From the NCBI GenBank assembly GCA_027620105.1, contig JAQCIA010000114.1, positions 1 through 6,692 of the forward strand: 6,692 bases of DNA, read 5' to 3'. This document shows positions 1-4,465 of this stretch, in pieces (position 1 is the stretch's first letter; every line of letters begins with the position of its first letter). Made by a program: the position numbers and the translations under genes. The DNA is from Verrucomicrobiota bacterium (lineage in GTDB: Bacteria; Verrucomicrobiota; Kiritimatiellia; UBA8416; JAIOPI01). Below the pieces are notes generated by a model. The model was given only the letters and a program-made list of their open reading frames with translations, had not been told where the DNA came from and did not search any database.

Positions 1-41
1 GCATCAGCGCCATCCTCGCGCACCTGCGCTCTGCCGCATGA
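1..41 (+). CDS. C-terminal remnant of an upstream gene (partial)
   Basis: Read from base 3, this frame gives ISAILAHLRSAA and then a TGA at 39-41. The helical, Leu/Ala-rich ending looks like a real protein C-terminus, but twelve residues are too few to identify a family. The gene would start left of the window. Its stop lies only two bases before the R''-like box of the attC candidate at 44-99, which is the usual spacing for the last codon of a cassette gene. That is the main reason to take it seriously. It could equally be a chance open frame. Confidence 0.35.
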   Translation, partial: ISAILAHLRSAA

Positions 42-43
42 AT

Positions 44-99
44 CCTCAACTAATTAAAATCACACCCCCTGAACAAGACAGGGAGAAAAATCGTTGACC
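44..99 (+). other. Possible integron attC site (weak)
   Basis: A CTCAAC box (45-50) resembles the R'' consensus RYYYAAC. It pairs over five bases (TCAAC with GTTGA) with a core-like GTTGACC at 93-99. Between them lies a small hairpin, CCCTG (67-71) with CAGGG (79-83), with a 7-nt loop. The total length of about 56 bp and the position just after a stop codon suit an attC. The core shares the GTTRRCM form of the two better sites at 800-806 and 1119-1125. However, no convincing L''/L' pairing is visible, and the vapBC cassette start TTGACC pairs poorly with its own R'' at 749-755. The site is either degenerate or spurious. Confidence 0.35.
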
Positions 100-129
100 G
101 ACACACGTGGATGTGTGAGACTATGTGTG
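94..129 (+). promoter_or_regulatory. Candidate vapBC promoter and operator
   Basis: An imperfect palindrome at 102-117 pairs CACAC with GTGTG, and pairing continues inward with one G-T mismatch. The heptamer ATGTGTG occurs at 111-117 and again at 123-129, a 12-bp period, so half-sites lie on the same helical face. This is the kind of site an RHH-type VapB-VapC complex binds for autorepression. A TTGACC at 94-99 could be a -35 box, but the -10 partner is poor (GACTAT at 119-124). An alternative -10, TAAAAT at 55-60, has no good -35. The operator is inferred from its repeats and its position just upstream of vapB. Confidence 0.35.
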
Positions 130-139
130 GAGGTTAGCA

Positions 140-340
140 ATGGCAACGAATCTTCAACTTGATGATCGGCTGATCGCGGAGGCTGCCGCACTTGGCAAGC
201 ACCGCACGAAAAAGGAGGCCGTGACGCAGGCGCTGACCGACTACATCCGGCACTTGCGGCAGGAACGAATCCTGGACCTCTTCGGCAGGGTGGACTTCGA
301 TCCGGCCTACGACTACAAGCGGCAGCGGGCAAAGGCATGA
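140..340 (+). CDS. vapB: VapB-family antitoxin
   Basis: This 66-residue antitoxin of a type II toxin-antitoxin pair would neutralise the VapC nuclease encoded next and, with it, repress their shared promoter. The N-terminus (TNLQLDDRLIAEAAALG, residues 3-19) has the short strand and helix of a ribbon-helix-helix DNA-binding fold, followed by a second helix (RTKKEAVTQALTDYIRHL, 22-39). This pattern is typical of the VapB family with the RTKKEAV signature (PF09957). The C-terminal part, with FGRVDFDPAYDY (48-59), is the expected toxin-binding tail. The start at 140 is chosen because GGAGG at 129-133 lies six bases upstream. A GTG at 125 would place that ribosome binding site inside the gene. 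The gene overlaps vapC by four bases (ATGA), which indicates translational coupling. Confidence 0.9.
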   Translation: MATNLQLDDRLIAEAAALGKHRTKKEAVTQALTDYIRHLRQERILDLFGRVDFDPAYDYKRQRAKA

Positions 341-798
341 GGGTCCTGGTTGACACGTGTATCTGGTCGATGGCCCTGCGGCGGCGCGAACACGCCCAGA
401 CCCCGGAAGCAGAGGAACTGGGACGGCTAATCGCCGCCCATGTCGTCCACATCATCGGCCCGATTCGACAGGAGGTTCTGTGCGGCGTTCGGGACCGTGC
501 ACAATTCGACCGTCTGGAGACGCACCTCGACGCCTTTGTGGACCTGCCGTTGACTGCGGAGGACTACGTTACTGCGGCGAAGTTCTACAACCTGTGTCGG
601 ACGGAGGGAGTTCAGGGCTCCAATACGGATTTCCTCATCTGCGCCGTTGCCGTTCGGCATGATCTGTCTGTCTTCACCACCGATGGCGACTTCCCCCGCT
701 TCGCGAGCTGCCTGCCAGTCGTGTTGTACGAAATCAGAAGATCAGCCGAACCAACACCTGCACGTTATCGTCGCTCCGCTCCGAAACGTGAGGTGTGA
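337..798 (+). CDS. vapC: VapC-family PIN-domain toxin ribonuclease
   Basis: This 153-residue PIN-domain endoribonuclease is the toxin partner of the preceding vapB. VapC toxins cut RNA (tRNA or rRNA in studied members) with Mg2+/Mn2+ bound by a cluster of acidic residues. The expected acidic residues are visible: D6 in VDTCIW, E46 in IRQEVLCG, D98 in SNTDFLICAVA, and D116 (with D118) in TTDGDF. The domain is therefore intact. The core fold ends near VVLYEIRRS (about 128-136). The remaining tail, residues 138-153, is encoded by the attC-like hairpin at 749-806, and the TGA at 796-798 lies two bases before the cassette cut. This basic, proline-containing tail is unlikely to be part of the ancestral toxin. 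The ATGA overlap couples translation to vapB, so the antitoxin is made first. Confidence 0.9.
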   Translation: MRVLVDTCIWSMALRRREHAQTPEAEELGRLIAAHVVHIIGPIRQEVLCGVRDRAQFDRLETHLDAFVDLPLTAEDYVTAAKFYNLCRTEGVQGSNTDFLICAVAVRHDLSVFTTDGDFPRFASCLPVVLYEIRRSAEPTPARYRRSAPKREV

Positions 799-806
799 CG
801 TTGGCA
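749..806 (+). other. Integron attC recombination site of the vapBC cassette
   Basis: The R''-like AACCAAC (749-755) pairs through CCAAC with the R' core GTTGGCA (800-806). Inside, CCT at 757-759 and CACGTT at 761-766 pair with AACGTG (785-790) and AGG (791-793), giving nine base pairs interrupted only by G760. One extra base on the L'' side is a known attC feature that sets strand choice. The terminal loop is 767-784. The architecture R''-L''-loop-L'-R' at 58 bp matches a short attC. The core deviates from GTTRRRY at its last two bases. The hairpin overlaps the vapC reading frame through its stop. A plain terminator is less likely because no T-run follows. Confidence 0.65.
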
Positions 807-1119
807 TGCACAACAAGAATATGAGTAATGCGCGATACAGAACCGGCGAACTCATCCAGAAAGGCGACCGGGTCCGAATTGGTGATCAGGAGACAGTTGT
901 CGAGTTCGTAAGGACACGGGAATCGGCTGGATGGGATGAATGCTGGAGCAGCGTGGGCGAAGGTGTGATGCTTCACAATGGGCATCCCAGCGGCCTCTAC
1001 GTCCGTCTGGACGAACCGGCCCTGCTGTTTCTGTCGCGAGGACGGTCTGCACAATGATGGCTGCCAACAACACCTCGGAACCTATCGTCGCGCGGCGCGC
1101 CGAAGGTTCAACGCGGACG
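801..1119 (+). mobile_element. Integron gene cassette with one small ORF
   Basis: The cassette starts after the cut G800|T801 with TTGGCA and ends at G1119 before TTAGCC. In the circular form of a cassette, its first six bases join the end of its attC and must complement that attC's R'' box. Here the R'' box is TGCCAAC (1062-1068), and TGCCAA is the exact reverse complement of TTGGCA, with the C and G completing a seven-base match. This internal agreement across 260 bp is hard to explain otherwise. One ORF fills the cassette, starting at the sixth base and ending five bases before R''. That compact layout is typical of cassettes. Confidence 0.7.
806..1057 (+). CDS. Small cassette-encoded protein of unknown function
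   Basis: This is an 83-residue soluble protein with no signal peptide or membrane segment. The middle reads GDRVRIGDQETVVEFVRT and then EGVMLHN and LYVRLDEPALLFLSR. The alternating hydrophobic pattern suggests a small beta-barrel-like domain of SH3 or KOW type. From general knowledge it resembles short GDRV...GVVEFV...GVM...FLSR proteins of unknown function that recur in integron cassettes; that resemblance is a recollection, not a search result. Translation may start at ATG 806, whose A is the last base of the core site, or at ATG 821 (78 residues, beginning MSNARYRTGE). The only SD-like sequence, AGGTG at 791-795, lies in the preceding attC, ten bases before 806. vapC stops seven bases upstream, so reinitiation is possible. 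Confidence 0.65.
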   Translation: MHNKNMSNARYRTGELIQKGDRVRIGDQETVVEFVRTRESAGWDECWSSVGEGVMLHNGHPSGLYVRLDEPALLFLSRGRSAQ

Positions 1120-1125
1120 TTAGCC
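1062..1125 (+). other. Integron attC recombination site
   Basis: R'' is TGCCAAC (1062-1068) and the R' core is GTTAGCC (1119-1125). As it lies in the array, five of seven positions pair; against the cassette's own start TTGGCA the match is perfect. Internally CCTCG (1073-1077) faces CGCGG (1112-1116) with one mismatch, and GAACC (1078-1082) pairs fully with GGTTC (1105-1109). The two unpaired adenines at 1110-1111 resemble extrahelical attC bases, although they sit on the L' side rather than the L'' side. The loop (1083-1104) is GC-rich. The cut would fall between 1119 and 1120. Length is 64 bp, within the range of short attC sites. Confidence 0.7.
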
Positions 1126-1668
1126 GTAGGCGGCCTCCAGGGCGGCCATGTGTTTGACGGCGGCGCGGAGTTTGGCCCGGGTGATGCCGTGTTCGGCGGC
1201 CAGGTTCCGGACGTGCGTGTCGAGGGCCTTAAAGACTGGCAGGAGGTGCTCGGCGGGGCATTCTTCCAGGGGAAGCGGGAACTTCATGTGGGTGTAGGTG
1301 GCGGCGGCGTATTCGCAGGGAACCTCGCGGTTCTCCAGGTAGGTGAGCTCGGCCAGGCAGCGGGCAATCAGCCAGCGGACGCGGCGCTCGCTGGCGTAGG
1401 CCATGCGATCGATCTCCGCCTGGTTGTCGGCCAGGGTGGCGAAGTGCATGAGCATGTCGTCGAAGTGGCGCGGGGTGATGACCATGTCCGTGGTGCTGGT
1501 GCAGCCGATGATCTCCCATAGCTGCTGTTCATACCAGCGGCGCTCGGCCTTCTTGTCCTGCATGTTCCAGTTTTTAAGGAAGGCCATGCGCTGCCAGGCC
1601 TGCTTGACCAGGGGGCGGAACTTCATCTGCATCGGGACGGTGAGGCCGCGTTGCTGGCGTGGTTTCAT
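1120..1668 (-). CDS. Protein of unknown function, possibly GemA/Gp16-like
   Basis: I do not recognise this 182-residue protein with confidence. It looks soluble and almost wholly helical, with many Met, Trp and Arg residues and no signal peptide. The segment from about RRWYEQQLWEIIG to HFDDMLMHFATLAD has the spacing Y-x3-L-x4-G-x2-S-x2-D-x5-F-D-x2-L-x2-F-x2-L, which recalls the GemA/Mu Gp16 phage regulator family (DUF1018). The rest does not clearly follow that family, so this is only a lead. ATG 1668 is preferred over GTG 1677 because GAGG (complement of 1677-1680) lies eight bases upstream of it. The stop codon TAA is the complement of the TTA in the attC core at 1120-1122, so the gene ends exactly at the array boundary. 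It could be a reverse-oriented gene of a third cassette or the native flanking gene. No attC is visible beyond its 5' end. Confidence 0.6.
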   Translation of the reverse strand: MKPRQQRGLTVPMQMKFRPLVKQAWQRMAFLKNWNMQDKKAERRWYEQQLWEIIGCTSTTDMVITPRHFDDMLMHFATLADNQAEIDRMAYASERRVRWLIARCLAELTYLENREVPCEYAAATYTHMKFPLPLEECPAEHLLPVFKALDTHVRNLAAEHGITRAKLRAAVKHMAALEAAYG

Positions 1669-1820
1669 GGCCGCCACCTCAGGAGTTCGCCGAAAAAAGG
1701 TGCCCTACTACTTCCCCCCGGACGCGATCACCGACGTTGCGCCCACCGACGTGGCCACGCTACCCTGCGGCGTGTCCGGAGTGAGGCAATACAGCGCCCG
1801 CCCCCTATGGCTTCTCGGAT

Positions 1821-3194
1821 ATGAGTTTTCCCACATCCACCCCGACGTTTCGACCGCCAGCGACGGGGTCTAAACCCCGAGAAGTTCCTCAAGCTGTTGC
1901 AATTGTTCCTCAAGCTGGGTGCAAAATACAGGATGCGCTGAGATTCTGGTTCAAGCTGGGCTTCATCAGCTTCGGAGGGCCAGCGGGGCAGATCGCGGTG
2001 ATGCATCGGGAACTTGTGGATCGGCGTCGCTGGATTGGCGACGATCGGTTTCTGCACGCGCTAAACTACTGCATGCTGCTTCCCGGTCCTGAGGCCCAGC
2101 AGCTGGCGATTTACATTGGGTGGCTGTTGCACGGTGTGCGCGGTGGCCTCGTGGCGGGTGTGTTGTTCGTGCTGCCTGCGGCGGTGATCCTCTGGTTGCT
2201 GAGTTACGTGTATGTGATTCACGGCCATGTGGCCTGGGTCGCGGCAGCATTCGCTGGATTGCAGCCGGCGGTGCTGGCGGTGGTGACCATGGCGGTCCTG
2301 CGCGTTGGGCGCCGTGCACTCCGGTCCTGGTTGGCCTGGGTTGTGGCCGCGGGATCGTTTGCGGCCCTGACGTTCGCGCATGTGCCGTTTCCATTGGTGA
2401 TTCTTTCCGCCATGCTGGTCGGGTGTGTGTGGCGTGGGCAATGGACGCGGACAGCTCCGGCGTCGCACACAGATGGCGTGGCGCGTGCGGATGATGATGG
2501 TGGGGCCATGCACGTGCACGTCAAGCCGACGATGGCGCGCACGCTGCGCGTGGTGGCCGTGGGGATGCTCTTGTGGTGGGGGCCGCTGGCACTGTTGTGG
2601 GGCAGTCTCGGACGTGACCATGTGTTGACACAGGAGGGACTGTTTTTCAGCAAGGCGGCCATGGTGACGTTTGGCGGCGCCTACGCGGTGCTGCCCTATG
2701 TGTCACAGCAGGCCGTAGAGCGTTACGCATGGTTGGACGCGAGCCAGATGCTCGATGGTCTGGGGCTGGCAGAGACCACGCCGGGGCCACTCGTGATGGT
2801 GCTCCAGTTCGTCGGTTTTCTGGGCGCATATCACCATCCCCATCCATTCACGCCACTCGTGGCAGCCACACTCGGCGCGCTTGTCACCACTTGGAGCACC
2901 TTTGTTCCGTGCTTTCTCTGGATTTTTCTTGGTGCACCTTATGTCGAGCGTTTGCGTGGCAATCGTGCGATGCAAGCAGCTCTGTCGGCGGTGACGGCGG
3001 CAGTGGTGGGGGTGATCCTCAGTCTTGCCGTCTGGTTCGGGGCGCATGTGCTGTGGTCCAGGCATGACGGAGTGAACGGTTTTGGTCTCGGGGTGGTGCT
3101 GGTGGCCTTGGTCGGCATGCAGCGCTGGCAGTGGGGGATGATCCCGGTGATTCTCGGTGCTGCTGCGGTGGGCGTGGTGCACAGCTGGCTGTGA
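1821..3194 (+). CDS. chrA: Chromate transporter ChrA (long-chain, two-domain)
   Basis: This 457-residue inner-membrane protein belongs to the CHR family (chromate ion transporter, TC 2.A.51), whose studied members export chromate and confer resistance. Both homologous halves are present. The first begins with FWFKLGFISFGGPAGQ (42-57) and carries the signature LLPGPEAQQ (86-94) followed by hydrophobic segments (about 109-131, 137-160, 170-204). A hydrophilic linker (about 205-240) leads to the second half, with VTFGGAYAVLPY (282-293), the matching LAETTPGPLVM (316-326) and further membrane segments to the end. Length fits the long-chain type. The first 35 residues are an unusual polar extension with a VPQA repeat. 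ATG 1821 has no good SD, but no other plausible start precedes the first domain. No ChrB or other chromate regulator is nearby, so the substrate is inferred from family only. Confidence 0.9.
   Translation: MSFPTSTPTFRPPATGSKPREVPQAVAIVPQAGCKIQDALRFWFKLGFISFGGPAGQIAVMHRELVDRRRWIGDDRFLHALNYCMLLPGPEAQQLAIYIGWLLHGVRGGLVAGVLFVLPAAVILWLLSYVYVIHGHVAWVAAAFAGLQPAVLAVVTMAVLRVGRRALRSWLAWVVAAGSFAALTFAHVPFPLVILSAMLVGCVWRGQWTRTAPASHTDGVARADDDGGAMHVHVKPTMARTLRVVAVGMLLWWGPLALLWGSLGRDHVLTQEGLFFSKAAMVTFGGAYAVLPYVSQQAVERYAWLDASQMLDGLGLAETTPGPLVMVLQFVGFLGAYHHPHPFTPLVAATLGALVTTWSTFVPCFLWIFLGAPYVERLRGNRAMQAALSAVTAAVVGVILSLAVWFGAHVLWSRHDGVNGFGLGVVLVALVGMQRWQWGMIPVILGAAAVGVVHSWL
1884..1917 (+). repeat. 13-bp direct repeat inside the chrA N-terminus
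   Basis: GTTCCTCAAGCTG occurs at 1884-1896 and again at 1905-1917, 21 bp apart and in frame, giving VPQAVAI followed by VPQAG. A related TCAAGCTGGG recurs at 1951-1960, inside the first conserved CHR segment. The pattern fits a small in-frame duplication that lengthened the cytoplasmic tail. Confidence 0.75.
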
Positions 3195-3217
3195 GTATTG
3201 CGCCCGCGGTGTGCGCA

Positions 3218-4375
3218 TCAGCCTGCAGGGGCGTGGTCGGGCAACAATTCGGCCGCGACGGTGTCGGCATAGAGCCGGCCGATTTGAGTCAAACGCCAGC
3301 GGCCGCGCGTGGTCTCCACGATGCCTTGCTGGCGCAAGCGTTCCATTGATTCCACCCATTGTGCCAGGAGGGCGGGGTCGGGATCGCCAAAGGCGGCGAG
3401 GTCCACGCCTTCGGCCAGGCGAAACCCGAACATCAGGCGTTCTGTGATGTCGGCATCGCGGTCCAGCGTATCACGGTCGCGCGCCACGTCGGCGCCGCTT
3501 TCGGTGGCGGCCACGTAGGCGTTCACATCGGGAAGATTGGTCCAGCGTTCGCGCCCGAGGCGTGACGCGGCGGCGGGGCCGAATCCGACATAATCTTTCC
3601 CCCGCCAGTACGCGAGGTTGTGGTGGCATTCCCAACCGGCTTGGGCGTAATTGCTGAACTCGTAGCGCAGCAGGCCCGCCTGCGCAAAACACGCTTCGGC
3701 AACTTCCAGTTCCGCGATCTGGGTGTCCTCATCGGCGGGTACGAATTCACCGCGCGCGATTTGCTTTTCCATGATGGATCCGGGCTCAATGGTCAGGGCG
3801 TAGGCGGAAGCATGGTGGAGACCGAAGGACGCCGCGCGCGCCAGGGTTTCGCGCCATTCATCCGATGAGACGCCCGGCAGGCAGGCGATCAAGTCGATGC
3901 TCAGATTCTCGATTCCGGCCGCACGGGCCTGGTCGAGCGATGCGGCCACATCGGCCACGGAGTGCCGACGTCCGACGCGCTTGAGGGTGGCGTTGCGCAG
4001 GGCCTGCACGCCGAAGCTGATGCGGTTCACGCCGGCATCGCGCATGGCGGCGAGTTTGCCGGGTGTGAGCGTGCCGGGCTGCGCTTCGATCGTCCATTCC
4101 ACGAGGCGTGAGGCGTCGATGCGAGAGCGGATGTGCGTGAGCAGGCGCGCAAAAAGCGGTTCATCCAGACCCGAGGGCGTGCCCCCACCGATAAAAATGG
4201 TTTCCGGCTGGAGCGGGGAGCCATGGCGCAGGAAGGCATCCATCTCGGTTGCGAGGGCGTCGACGTAGCGGGCGGCCCGAGCGGGATCGTACATGACGGA
4301 GTAAAGGACACAGTAGGTGCACTTGCCGCTGCAGAAGGGGACATGGGCATAGAGATGTGGGCCCGGGTGTGACAT
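3218..4375 (-). CDS. hemW: HemW-family radical SAM protein (heme chaperone)
   Basis: This 385-residue cytoplasmic radical SAM protein has the usual length of HemW, a heme-binding chaperone formerly misnamed as coproporphyrinogen dehydrogenase. The [4Fe-4S] motif is HVPFCSGKCTYC, with C15, C19 and C22 in CX3CX2C spacing. GGGTPS at 63-68 is the SAM-binding motif, followed by TIEAQPGTLT (95-104) and NRISFGVQAL (117-126). A later block, RYEFSNYAQAGWECHHNLAYW, is typical of HemW rather than other radical SAM proteins, and the C-terminal part fits the HemW_C domain. Two departures stand out. The residue after the third Cys is Val where HemW usually has Asp, and the GxGAH block reads GFGPAAAS, without the histidine. 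No SD precedes ATG 4375. The stop is 23 bp from the convergent chrA stop, with no clear terminator between. Confidence 0.85.
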   Translation of the reverse strand: MSHPGPHLYAHVPFCSGKCTYCVLYSVMYDPARAARYVDALATEMDAFLRHGSPLQPETIFIGGGTPSGLDEPLFARLLTHIRSRIDASRLVEWTIEAQPGTLTPGKLAAMRDAGVNRISFGVQALRNATLKRVGRRHSVADVAASLDQARAAGIENLSIDLIACLPGVSSDEWRETLARAASFGLHHASAYALTIEPGSIMEKQIARGEFVPADEDTQIAELEVAEACFAQAGLLRYEFSNYAQAGWECHHNLAYWRGKDYVGFGPAAASRLGRERWTNLPDVNAYVAATESGADVARDRDTLDRDADITERLMFGFRLAEGVDLAAFGDPDPALLAQWVESMERLRQQGIVETTRGRWRLTQIGRLYADTVAAELLPDHAPAG

Positions 4376-4465
4376 GGGGGCGGATGGTAGCAGGGGCCGG
4401 GGCGGGCGTCACCGGATAAGCGCGGGCTTGCGCCGGGTTGGGGGGGTGACGCAGTATGTCCGGCA

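Larger units (their letters stand above)
94..800 (+). mobile_element. Probable integron gene cassette carrying vapBC
   Basis: The proposed cassette runs from the core-site cut in G|TTGACC (93|94) to the cut in G|TTGGCA (800|801). It contains vapB, vapC and an attC-like hairpin at its right end. The right boundary is well supported by that hairpin and by the neighbouring cassette that starts at 801. The left boundary depends on the weak site at 44-99. Toxin-antitoxin pairs are a known cargo of integron cassettes, usually with their own promoter, as appears to be the case here. No integrase gene is in the window, so the assignment rests on site architecture alone. Confidence 0.5.

Noticed and set aside
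67..83. CCCTG/CAGGG hairpin as a transcription terminator for the upstream gene.
   Set aside because: The stem is only five pairs and no T-run follows on the plus strand. It is used only as part of the weak attC candidate.
422..430. GGCTAA inside vapC as a possible R'' box matching the TTAGCC core at 1120.
   Set aside because: It lies inside the PIN domain coding sequence, left of the core site and without paired boxes. It is coincidental.
60..455. Minus-strand open frame opposite vapBC (131 residues).
   Set aside because: Composition is Arg/Pro/Ser-rich with no domain, and it lies antisense to two clearly recognisable genes. It is a shadow frame.
1678..1860. Search for another attC right of the minus-strand gene, including GTTGCGC at 1736-1742 and the 9-bp direct repeat CACCGACGT at 1729-1737 and 1744-1752.
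   Set aside because: No GGCTAAC box or other AAC-ending R'' box and no paired L boxes were found. The repeat is short and has no hairpin context.
1966..2662. Several long minus-strand open frames opposite chrA.
   Set aside because: They are Arg/His/Pro-rich with no motif or initiation signal, as expected opposite a GC-rich membrane-protein gene.
3195..3217. Terminator between the convergent chrA and hemW genes.
   Set aside because: GCGC-type complementarity exists in and around the 23-bp gap, but there is no stable stem followed by T residues on either strand.
4376..4465. Promoter pair in the divergent hemW/SGNH intergenic region.
   Set aside because: The region is extremely GC-rich, and no -35/-10 pair with acceptable spacing could be picked by eye.
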